Positions 1 through 5,074 of a stretch of 5,074 nucleotides of DNA are shown here, piece after piece (within the stretch, counting starts at the first letter, position 1; each line of letters begins with the position of its first letter). The translations under genes were made by a program, and so were the position numbers. The notes below the pieces were generated by a model. It was not told the DNA's origin. It saw only the letters and a program-made list of their open reading frames with translations, and searched no databases. This stretch comes from Planctomycetota bacterium. Lineage in GTDB: Bacteria > Planctomycetota > Phycisphaerae > Sedimentisphaerales > Anaerobacaceae. Location: NCBI GenBank assembly GCA_022567055.1, contig JADFHU010000476.1:1-5074 (forward strand), given 5' to 3'.

Positions 1-19
1 GCATTCGAGCGGCTTCTTG

Positions 20-89
20 TGCCTCTGGACGGCGTCAGGCTCCATCGACCATCCTCGGATGGCCTGCTTCGCCTTCCTTGCCAGAGGCA
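20..89. repeat. Nested inverted repeat, possible structured RNA or palindromic element
   Basis: The arms TGCCTCTGG (20-28) and CCAGAGGCA (81-89) are perfectly complementary over 9 bp. Inside them, GGCG (31-34) can pair with CGCC (70-73), and CAGGC (36-40) with GCCTG (62-66). An inner CCATC (42-46)/GATGG (58-62) or ATCC/GGAT pairing competes for the tip. The result is a roughly 70-base cruciform or RNA hairpin with several stacked stems. Neither side has the run of T expected of an intrinsic terminator. It could be a dispersed palindromic repeat or the end of an upstream structured transcript. The pairing is seen directly; any function is unknown. Confidence 0.5.
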
Positions 90-233
90 AAAACGCTCGC
101 TCTCGGTGCGACGATCATTTTGCGTAGGGGCTCTAAATCATACAAGGGACGAGCTGCAGATGAGGTGGAGAATCGGTAAGTTTTTGTTTTCGCGCGTCCT
201 TACCTGCGATCGCCCCGGATGCGGGCGTTCATG
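90..233. other. Non-coding left flank, no gene recognised
   Basis: No reading frame here looks like a real gene. The one open frame on the + strand (19-237, GTG start) has no Shine-Dalgarno, runs through the inverted repeat, is rich in Arg, Cys and Ser, and resembles no family I know. A small hairpin, CGCCC (211-215)/GGGCG (223-227) with a 7-base loop, sits just before the promoter -35 box. It lacks a T-run and is probably not a terminator. Confidence 0.4.
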
Positions 234-262
234 TTGACAAAATGCGTCCTATAATCTAAAAT
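234..262 (+). promoter_or_regulatory. Sigma70-type promoter for the module protein
   Basis: A consensus -35 box TTGACA (234-239) is followed, after a 17-base spacer, by TAAAAT (257-262), one base from the consensus -10. Transcription would start near 269-270, giving a 5' leader of about 70 bases before the ATG at 340. A perfect TATAAT also occurs inside the spacer (250-255), but it is only 10 bases from TTGACA and has no good -35 of its own. No operator-like inverted repeat is obvious around the promoter. Confidence 0.65.
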
Positions 263-327
263 CACCCTAATGCGTTCTCTACCGTGGAGACACATCAGGA
301 TCAAATGTCATGATGGGGGAGATCTAG

Positions 328-335
328 AAGGAGGT
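328..335 (+). promoter_or_regulatory. Ribosome binding site AAGGAGGT
   Basis: AAGGAGGT is a near-complete match to the anti-Shine-Dalgarno. GGAGG ends 5 bases before the ATG at 340. This fixes the start of the downstream gene and suggests efficient translation. Confidence 0.85.
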
Positions 336-339
336 CAGT

Positions 340-2901
340 ATGTGTGGTAAAAAAGCTTTTCTAGCGGCGATTGCGCTAAGCATGGTCGCAGGGCTCTGCT
401 GGGGCCAATCGGTAAAGATCAATTTCCAACAGGCGACCAGCATCACGCCCGATGGCTATCTGCCTGATTCTGGACAGGTCTTCGGCGATCGCGGCAATGG
501 ATTCTCCTACGGTTGGGAAGTGGCCGTCAATGAAACGCGTGATCGCGGCAGAGACGATATTGCCCCGGACCAACGGTATGACACGCTCAACCACCTGCAG
601 AAAGGTGGTCGCTTCGAAGTCTGGGAAATTGAATTGGAAAATGCCGAGTATGGCATCTTTCTGGTGGGCGGAGATTCCAACCACACCGACCAGGTCAACC
701 ATTTCGATGTGGAAGGTGTCATCGTCCTAGACCCCGATGGCCAGGATAACTTCGACGAGTGGGAATTTGTCGTGACGATCGCCGACGGACGGCTCACGAT
801 AACCCCTACCCCAGAGGCCCAGAATTCAAAGCTCATGTTTATTGATATCACCTTGCTCACGCCTCCCGAACTGGCGACAAGACCCGGCCCTGCTAAGGAT
901 GCAAATGATGTCTCGCGCGATATCGTATTGAGTTGGCAGTCCGGGATTCACGCCCAATCGCACAACGTGTTCCTAGGCACAGGCTTTGACGATGTCAATA
1001 ACGCGACCGTCGGTGTCGGGCAGGGTCTGGCGGACATGACCTTCGATCCGGGTCGACTCGAATTCGGTCAGACCTACTACTGGCGTGTGGATGAAGTCAA
1101 CAGCGCACCGGACTCAACCGTCTTCAAGGGAGAAACCTGGAGCTTTACGACCGAGCCTTTCTCGATTCCTATCATGGGTATAACGGCCACGGCCTCCAGT
1201 TCGTTCGGCGATTCCGGGCCTGAAAGGACCATCGATGGCTCCGGTATGTCGGATGATCTCCATGGAACCGACGCAGGCGACATGTGGATCAGCGGAGGCG
1301 TCCCCGCCACCCTCGAGTATGCCTTCGACCGGGCCTACAAGCTGCACGAGCTTTGGATCTGGAACTCGAATCAGCTCATCGAGGCCTTTGTGGGATTCGG
1401 CGGCAAGGATGTTGTCATCGAACACTCTCTCGACGGCGCGAACTGGACCGTTCTCGACGGCGTCGGGCCCTTGGCCCAGGCTCCGGGGAGCGAGGGGTAT
1501 GCACACAACAACACGATCGACTTTGGTGGTGCCACGGCCCAGCATGTTCGCGTGACCATCAACAGTGTGCAGGGGATCGCGCCTCAGGCCAGCCTGAGTG
1601 AGGTACGGTTCTACTATATTCCCACCTTTGCGACTCGGCCCAATCCGGCATCCGGCGCCACCGATGTCGCTCCCGATGTCAGTCTCTCGTGGGGCCGAAA
1701 TGGACGCGAAGCGGACCGCCACGAGGTGCTCATCGGGTCAGACCCCGAAAACCTATCCTCCGCCGCTACGGTTAACGAAAGCAGTTTCGACACGCTGGCC
1801 TTGGATCTGCAGTTGGGCGAGACTTATTCCTGGCGTGTGGATGAGATCAATGACGTCATGGACCCCAGCACCTGGATGGGTGATGTCTGGAGCTTTACGA
1901 CGGCGGATGCCATCCTGATCGACGACATGGAGAGCTATAAAGACGCGGAATTCCTCGAGATCTGGGCCACCTGGGTCGATGGTTTTGACGATCCAGCCAA
2001 TGGTTCCCTGGTGGGCGGCACAGCAGGGATCCCGGAGACCGGCATAGTCAATGGGGGCAGTCAATCCCTGCCCCTCGACTTCGACAACAGCGCCGCCGCA
2101 GTTTCAGAGGCGACGCGTACCTTCGATGCTCCCATGGATTGGAGTCGATCCGGTGTCAAAACCCTGGTGCTTTCATTCAGCAGAGGGGCCGAAAACACCG
2201 GTAACGGTCGAGTTTATGTGAAGGTCAACGACACCAAGGTGGTTCATCCGGAAGATCCTGCTGCTCTGCCGCCGGGTTGGGATCAGTGGACCCAGTGGAA
2301 CATCGACCTGACCCATCTGGGAGTGGATCTCACGCGGGTCCGGAGCCTGACGATTGGCATTGAGGGCGCCGGCGCCAAAGGCGTTTTGTATGTAGACGAC
2401 ATCCAGCTCGAGGGAGTCGCTTCGGAATCGGGATCGCTGACGTGGTTCGAGGCCGAAGCAGCCGACATCCTGGGCGCAAGCTGGAGGGTTGTTAATGATC
2501 CGACCGCATCTGGCGGAATACGCATCGGTTCAGAGAACGACGATGGTAACGACAACAACACCGCCCCTGGAGCCGAGTGGGTTGCCGCGTATACATTCAC
2601 CGTTCCTGCTGATGGCGTGTACGGCCTCGCATTGCGAGCCCAAGAGGCCGGCAGCGACTCCTTCTGGGTCCGGATAGTCGGTGCTATCAGTCAGAGCCAT
2701 GAACATCCTGGCCAGGCAGGCACCGGCTGGGTGAGGTTCAATGGGATAGATGCACCGGACGGATGGGCCTGGGACCTGGTTCACAGCAACGATCACGGCA
2801 ATGCAGTCGTGAGTTGGACGTTGCCTGCCGGGCCGCTGACTCTGGAAATCGCCAAGCGTGAAGACGGCGTGTACCTGGATGCCATTGCCGTCACTCAGTA
2901 A
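340..2901 (+). CDS. Secreted multi-module carbohydrate-binding protein (malectin-like, Fn3-like, F5/8C, CBM-like)
   Basis: This is an 853-residue exported protein that appears to be all binding and spacer modules. Residues 1-22 are a signal peptide (KK, then a hydrophobic stretch to LCWG, cut before QS). Residues 24-175 form a malectin-like beta-sandwich with the recognisable GDRGNGFSYGW and RYDTLNHLQ motifs. Residues 176-273 are an Fn3-like module with WRVDE and WSFTT. Residues 274-428 resemble an F5/8 type C (discoidin) domain: ATASSSFGDSGPERTIDG, a W-rich core, and EVRFYY at the end. Residues 429-522 repeat the Fn3-like module. Residues 523-692 start IDDMESYKD and end YVDDIQLEG, a beta-sandwich module that I associate with planctomycete secreted proteins. 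Residues 693-853 start FEAEAADI and end GVYLDAIAVTQ, resembling CBM6/CBM35-type modules. I see no glycosidase, lyase or protease motif, and no PEP-CTERM, dockerin, LPXTG or C-terminal membrane segment. The start is fixed by a strong Shine-Dalgarno. A role in glycan binding or adhesion is inferred; the ligand is unknown. Confidence 0.85.
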   Translation: MCGKKAFLAAIALSMVAGLCWGQSVKINFQQATSITPDGYLPDSGQVFGDRGNGFSYGWEVAVNETRDRGRDDIAPDQRYDTLNHLQKGGRFEVWEIELENAEYGIFLVGGDSNHTDQVNHFDVEGVIVLDPDGQDNFDEWEFVVTIADGRLTITPTPEAQNSKLMFIDITLLTPPELATRPGPAKDANDVSRDIVLSWQSGIHAQSHNVFLGTGFDDVNNATVGVGQGLADMTFDPGRLEFGQTYYWRVDEVNSAPDSTVFKGETWSFTTEPFSIPIMGITATASSSFGDSGPERTIDGSGMSDDLHGTDAGDMWISGGVPATLEYAFDRAYKLHELWIWNSNQLIEAFVGFGGKDVVIEHSLDGANWTVLDGVGPLAQAPGSEGYAHNNTIDFGGATAQHVRVTINSVQGIAPQASLSEVRFYYIPTFATRPNPASGATDVAPDVSLSWGRNGREADRHEVLIGSDPENLSSAATVNESSFDTLALDLQLGETYSWRVDEINDVMDPSTWMGDVWSFTTADAILIDDMESYKDAEFLEIWATWVDGFDDPANGSLVGGTAGIPETGIVNGGSQSLPLDFDNSAAAVSEATRTFDAPMDWSRSGVKTLVLSFSRGAENTGNGRVYVKVNDTKVVHPEDPAALPPGWDQWTQWNIDLTHLGVDLTRVRSLTIGIEGAGAKGVLYVDDIQLEGVASESGSLTWFEAEAADILGASWRVVNDPTASGGIRIGSENDDGNDNNTAPGAEWVAAYTFTVPADGVYGLALRAQEAGSDSFWVRIVGAISQSHEHPGQAGTGWVRFNGIDAPDGWAWDLVHSNDHGNAVVSWTLPAGPLTLEIAKREDGVYLDAIAVTQ
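1081..1151 (+). repeat. Internal module repeat, copy 1 (Fn3-like C-terminal half)
   Basis: This 71-base segment encodes WRVDE...WSFTT of the first Fn3-like module. It begins with TGGCGTGTGGATGA and ends with CTGGAGCTTTACGAC. Both blocks recur exactly 750 bases downstream, while the sequence between them has diverged. Confidence 0.75.
1831..1901 (+). repeat. Internal module repeat, copy 2 (Fn3-like C-terminal half)
   Basis: This segment matches copy 1 at 1081-1151. Its first 14 and last 15 bases are identical, its total length is the same, and the middle is diverged. It encodes the second WRVDE...WSFTT module, 250 residues after the first, so the two Fn3-like modules flank the discoidin-like domain. 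Confidence 0.75.
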
Positions 2902-2926
2902 TGCGGTCTGCGAACGACAATGACCA

Positions 2927-2954
2927 GGGGTCTGTGCCTAAGGGCACGGACCCC
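2927..2954 (+). terminator. Strong hairpin after the module protein, probable terminator or REP-like palindrome
   Basis: GGGGTCTGTGCC (2927-2938) and GGCACGGACCCC (2943-2954) form a 12-bp stem, with one T-G wobble and a TAAG tetraloop. It lies 25 bases after the stop codon of the + strand gene, where a terminator is expected. The downstream tract (ATGCTTCTTAAAT) has few T residues, so it is not a textbook intrinsic terminator. It could instead protect the 3' end or be a REP-like mobile palindrome. Confidence 0.55.
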
Positions 2955-3017
2955 ATGCTTCTTAAATCGCAACCGTTCCCGAGGTATGGGATTGAGAAGT
3001 AATGGCAAGGGTGATTT

Positions 3018-3059
3018 GAACCGTAGAATATCGAACAGGAACCGCAGAATGTCGAAGGG
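3018..3059 (+). repeat. Tandem pair of 21-bp intergenic repeat units
   Basis: Unit 1 (3018-3038) and unit 2 (3039-3059) both have the pattern GAACCGyAGAATrTCGAA followed by a variable end. They match at 17 of 21 positions. A related unit lies in the opposite orientation at 3238-3259. The type resembles short GAATATCGAA-rich repeats that I associate with planctomycete intergenic regions; that link is from memory. Confidence 0.6.
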
Positions 3060-3134
3060 CAGAGAGTTTGATCTCGAAGAGCGGCTCATCTAGTGGTCAG
3101 CGTCAAGACGGCAAAAAGGAAGCAAGCGTCTGAT

Positions 3135-3161
3135 AAAAAAGTTCATGAGCCACATTAACTT
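3135..3161 (-). terminator. Possible intrinsic terminator for the sulfatase gene
   Basis: Read on the - strand, AAGTTAATG (3161-3153) pairs with CATGAACTT (3147-3139) across a 5-base loop, with one A-G mismatch. The stem runs straight into a T-run (3140-3135). The stem is AT-rich and therefore weak, and it lies about 150 bases after the sulfatase stop. The geometry fits an intrinsic terminator, but the strength is doubtful. A competing GCCAC/GTGGC pairing (3149-3153 with 3177-3181) overlaps it. Confidence 0.35.
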
Positions 3162-3237
3162 CACCGTTGGACATTCGTGGCGATCTCAATAATGCTGCTA
3201 TCGTAGCGAAATTTGAGCCACGGAAGCCGCGGTTTTC

Positions 3238-3259
3238 CTTGTTCGATATTCCGCGGTTC
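3238..3259 (-). repeat. Inverted copy of the 21-bp repeat unit
   Basis: On the - strand this reads GAACCGCGGAATATCGAACA then AG. It matches tandem unit 1 (3018-3038) at all but two positions plus one extra base at the end. It is followed on the - strand by GGAAAACCGCGG, which partly repeats the start of the unit. Two CCGCGG sites (3227-3232 and 3251-3256) could pair with each other. It sits 52 bases beyond the sulfatase stop. Confidence 0.6.
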
Positions 3260-3310
3260 ATCTCTCCTCGAATTGATCGCTGAACGGTTACGAGTTTACC
3301 GACGAAAAGA

Positions 3311-4807
3311 TCACGGCCGCCAAGGTTTGGGCCCATCCTCTTTCTGCTGCAGAAACTTGGCGTCGACTTCTCGGTACCAGCCATGTAGTCGCGCCCGCAT
3401 GGCGGCTACTCGATCCGAGTGCGCTTCGGCAAGATCTTTCTCCTCACCAATATCCTCTTTCAAATTATAGAGGTGCACGCGGCCGTCTTCGAAGCGCTCG
3501 ATCAGTTTCCAGTCGCCCATCCGTACTGCCCCGCCGGGAATGCCGCCTTGGTTGGAGTAGTGCGGATAGTGCCAGAAGATCGCGTCACGCGCCGATGTCT
3601 GCTCTCCGCGCAGGAGCGACACCAGACTGACACCATCGAGATGCTGCGTCGGTCTTGCCGGAAGTCCGGCGAGTTCCAGGATCGTCGGGTAAAAATCGGT
3701 ACTGATGACCGGCACGCTGCAGGTGCTGCCCGGGCTTGTGACGCCGGGCATGCGGATCAGCCAGGGCTCTCGAATCCCGCCCTCGTACAGCCACCCCTTT
3801 CCCCCGCGCAGCGGCAAGTTCGAGGTGGGGGATCCTTCCGAGGTACTCAAGCCGCCGTTGTCCGACATGAGCATGATGGCCGTGTTGTCAGCCAGACCCA
3901 GTTCACGGAGTCGGTCGAGGACTTTGCCCACCGCCTGGTCCATCGCTTCGACCATGGCGGCGTAGACCGCGTGTCGCTGCAGAATCCGAACGCGTCGCGG
4001 TTTCTTGATCGGCAGGGCCTGTTCCTCTTCGGCGAATTCCACCTGGTCGGCCAATCCCAAGCGCTCGGCCTTGGCCCGATACTTCTCGACCAAATCCGGC
4101 CTGCCCATCAGGGGCGTGTGCACCGAGTAAAAGGCCAGGTAGGCAAGGAACCTTCCCTCTCGGTTGGCTTCGATGAATTGGATCGTCTCCGTGGCCAGGC
4201 GATCGGGCAGATGCTCGCCGGGTGGGCCGTCGGTGAGTCGCGGATTCCCATAAGGCGAAAAGTATTTCTTGCCGCCGTAGGGTCCTCCCCGCTCATGACC
4301 TCCCCGGTTGATATCGAAGCCCTGATGCTCCGGCCAGAATTCCTCGCTCGGGCCTAGGTGCCACTTACCGGCGAAGAAAGTCGCGTAGCCATGCTCTTTG
4401 AGTGTCTCCGCGATCGTCACCTCCTCCCGCGGCATGCGATTGTGCAGCGGTGCCGGCAGGAAGCGCCCCGCCCGCCTGCCCGAAAAGAAATTCGTCGCGT
4501 CGACCCGCGAGGGGTATTTGCCCGTCAGGATGCTGTATCGCGTGGGACTGCAAACGGGACATGCCGCATACCCATCCGTGAATCGCATGCCCTCGGCCGC
4601 CAGGCGGTCGATGTGGGGGGTCTCGTAAAACGTCTTGGGGTTATTGCAGCCTACATCCATATAGCCGAGGTCGTCCACCAGAAAGAAGACGAAGTTGACC
4701 GGCCGCGAGGGCCTCGCTTGAGCTTGGCAGAGGCCGACTGGTATGGCGCATATGGCAATCAGCAGACACAAGCCCCGCCTGTTGAACATGGATGGTGGTC
4801 GCATCAT
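3311..4807 (-). CDS. Secreted sulfatase, arylsulfatase-type (S1 family)
   Basis: This enzyme hydrolyses sulfate esters, probably on a polysaccharide, outside the cytoplasm. Numbering below is for the 498-residue form. Residues 7-31 are a signal peptide (NRR, a hydrophobic run, cleavage after AQA). The active-site motif is CSPTR at 86-90, followed by LTGK. Cys86 is the residue that matures to formylglycine in this family, which needs FGE or an anaerobic maturase not in the window. Metal and sulfate ligands are all present: VDD (Asp45, Asp46), GKWHLG (Lys148, His150), SVHTP (His230), SDNGG (Asp316, Asn317) and GGKGW (Lys337). The C-terminal subdomain includes GDWKLIERFEDGR and LYNLKEDIGEEKDLA. 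Length is normal and it looks intact. The frame is open to a TTG at 4846, but ATG 4807 has the Shine-Dalgarno; ATG 4804 and 4789 are alternatives. The substrate and sulfatase subfamily cannot be read from the sequence. It may share a transcript with the gene ending at 4951. Confidence 0.93.
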   Translation of the reverse strand: MMRPPSMFNRRGLCLLIAICAIPVGLCQAQARPSRPVNFVFFLVDDLGYMDVGCNNPKTFYETPHIDRLAAEGMRFTDGYAACPVCSPTRYSILTGKYPSRVDATNFFSGRRAGRFLPAPLHNRMPREEVTIAETLKEHGYATFFAGKWHLGPSEEFWPEHQGFDINRGGHERGGPYGGKKYFSPYGNPRLTDGPPGEHLPDRLATETIQFIEANREGRFLAYLAFYSVHTPLMGRPDLVEKYRAKAERLGLADQVEFAEEEQALPIKKPRRVRILQRHAVYAAMVEAMDQAVGKVLDRLRELGLADNTAIMLMSDNGGLSTSEGSPTSNLPLRGGKGWLYEGGIREPWLIRMPGVTSPGSTCSVPVISTDFYPTILELAGLPARPTQHLDGVSLVSLLRGEQTSARDAIFWHYPHYSNQGGIPGGAVRMGDWKLIERFEDGRVHLYNLKEDIGEEKDLAEAHSDRVAAMRARLHGWYREVDAKFLQQKEDGPKPWRP

Positions 4808-4811
4808 CGGG

Positions 4812-4819
4812 TCACCTTT
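4812..4819 (-). promoter_or_regulatory. Ribosome binding site that decides the sulfatase start
   Basis: On the - strand AAAGGTGA (4819-4812) lies 4 bases before the ATG at 4807 and 7 before the ATG at 4804. The ATG at 4822 and the TTG at 4846 have no comparable site. This favours the shorter protein, whose N-terminus is then a compact signal peptide. Confidence 0.6.
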
Positions 4820-4950
4820 CATAGCTTTGAAACGCTGGGCATTCAATTTTGCACCGGAGGATCAGTGGCCAGTTCCGTATACTGAGCTGAACTTGAAGGA
4901 TCTACTGGAAAAGGCGAATCAGGATTCCGGCATTTGCGGCTAAACGAGCG
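4820..4950. other. Intergenic spacer upstream of the sulfatase
   Basis: No convincing promoter is visible on the - strand. TTGAAT (4846-4841) with TATGAA 17 bases later has promoter-like spacing, but it would place the transcript start at or inside the Shine-Dalgarno. A small GAATC/GATTC hairpin followed by TTTT lies near 4910-4925, but the loop is only 2 bases. Read-through from the upstream gene is therefore plausible. Confidence 0.35.
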
Positions 4951-5074
4951 CTACTCTCCCTCGTCGGACCAACCAGCCAGGGAGACGGTGGCCTGATAGT
5001 TTGAGTAGTTGTAGAGCGGATTACGGATCGGCCGGTAGAGCCGCCCCGGTTTGGGATTGTCGCTCTGCGTATAA
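4951..5074 (-). CDS. 3' end of an unrecognised gene (partial, runs off the right edge)
   Basis: Forty codons are open on the - strand from the window edge to TAG at 4953-4951. The peptide contains KPGRLYRPIRNPLYNYSNYQ and ends in ATVSLAGWSDEGE. Codon choice and the Tyr/Asn/Pro-rich composition look like a real protein end rather than a random frame. The gene lies on the same strand as the sulfatase, 143 bases upstream of its ATG, so the two may be co-transcribed. I do not recognise the family. The many aromatic and Asn residues would suit an extracellular or beta-rich protein, but that is only a suggestion. Most of the gene is outside the window. Confidence 0.6.
   Translation of the reverse strand, partial: YTQSDNPKPGRLYRPIRNPLYNYSNYQATVSLAGWSDEGE

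Larger units (their letters stand above)
2902..3310. other. Convergent intergenic region, repeats and hairpins, no gene
   Basis: This 409-base stretch separates the two convergent genes. It holds a 12-bp hairpin (2927-2954), a tandem repeat pair (3018-3059), a possible minus-strand terminator (3135-3161) and an inverted repeat copy (3238-3259). Two minus-strand open frames cross it (2895-3089 and 3103-3384). The first simply translates the repeats, as FDILRF-LFDILRF. The second overlaps the sulfatase end on the same strand in another frame. Neither has a Shine-Dalgarno that I can support. Confidence 0.65.

Noticed and set aside
19..237. 72-residue + strand open frame at the left edge
   Set aside because: It has a GTG start with no Shine-Dalgarno, crosses the nested inverted repeat, and ends just inside the promoter -35 box. 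No family resemblance.
250..255. Perfect TATAAT as an alternative -10 box
   Set aside because: It is only 10 bases from TTGACA, and the expected -35 position for it (about 227-232, GTTCAT) is poor. TAAAAT at 257-262 has the correct 17-base spacing.
340..410. Lipoprotein signal peptide (Cys at residue 20)
   Set aside because: The residues before the Cys are A-G-L, which do not match the lipobox order, so an ordinary signal peptidase I site after WG is more likely.
1114..1722. 202-residue minus-strand open frame inside the module protein gene
   Set aside because: It overlaps clearly coding discoidin-like and Fn3-like modules on the other strand and has no recognisable domain.
3018..3059. Possible CRISPR array
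   Set aside because: The two units are directly adjacent with no spacer between them and differ at four positions. No cas gene is present.
3063..3073. AGAGTTTGATC, identical to the start of bacterial 16S rRNA
   Set aside because: The match stops after 11 bases, and no further rRNA sequence follows. Chance similarity.
2895..3089. 64-residue minus-strand frame with a repeated FDILRF motif
   Set aside because: The repeated peptide is a translation of the 21-bp tandem repeats, whose length keeps frame by chance. No supporting start signal.
3419..4357. 312-residue open frame on the + strand opposite the sulfatase
   Set aside because: It is antisense to an intact sulfatase with all catalytic motifs, and it resembles no family. 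It is a product of GC-rich codon use. The adjoining frame at 4358-4885 is rejected for the same reason.

Overview
The window looks like chromosomal DNA from an uncultured or environmental planctomycete, most likely of the Phycisphaerae/Sedimentisphaerae type. The evidence is the style of the long secreted module protein, with its repeated WRVDE...WSFTT modules, an 'IDDMESYKD' module and an N-terminal 'GDRGNGFSYGW...YDTLNHLQ' domain. A secreted S1 sulfatase with a CSPTR active site, and short intergenic repeats built on GAATATCGAACA, point the same way. This assignment is inference from remembered family features, not from a search.

Layout, left to right. Positions 1-233 contain no convincing gene but do contain a nested inverted repeat (20-89). 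A good sigma70-type promoter (TTGACA, 17-base spacer, TAAAAT; 234-262) and a near-perfect Shine-Dalgarno (328-335) drive a 853-residue exported protein on the + strand (340-2901). That protein consists entirely of ligand-binding and spacer modules, with no catalytic domain visible. It ends before a 12-bp hairpin (2927-2954). A 409-base convergent intergenic region (2902-3310) follows, holding a tandem pair of 21-bp repeats, an inverted further copy and a possible minus-strand terminator. A sulfatase lies on the - strand (4807 down to 3311, 498 residues from the preferred ATG). Upstream of it on the same strand is the last 40 codons of another gene that runs off the right edge (4951-5074).

How the genes may work together: both complete proteins carry export signals, and both fit degradation or binding of complex, probably sulfated, polysaccharide. 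The sulfatase would remove sulfate esters, while the module protein would hold glycans at the cell surface or outside it. They are convergent and so not one operon; a shared role is inference from proximity. The sulfatase may be co-transcribed with the truncated upstream gene, 143 bases away.

I see no CRISPR array, tRNA, rRNA, insertion sequence, defence system or phage gene. Nothing here is clearly a previously undescribed system. The most unusual items are the all-binding-module protein, the inverted repeat copies between the convergent genes, and the nested inverted repeat at the left edge.
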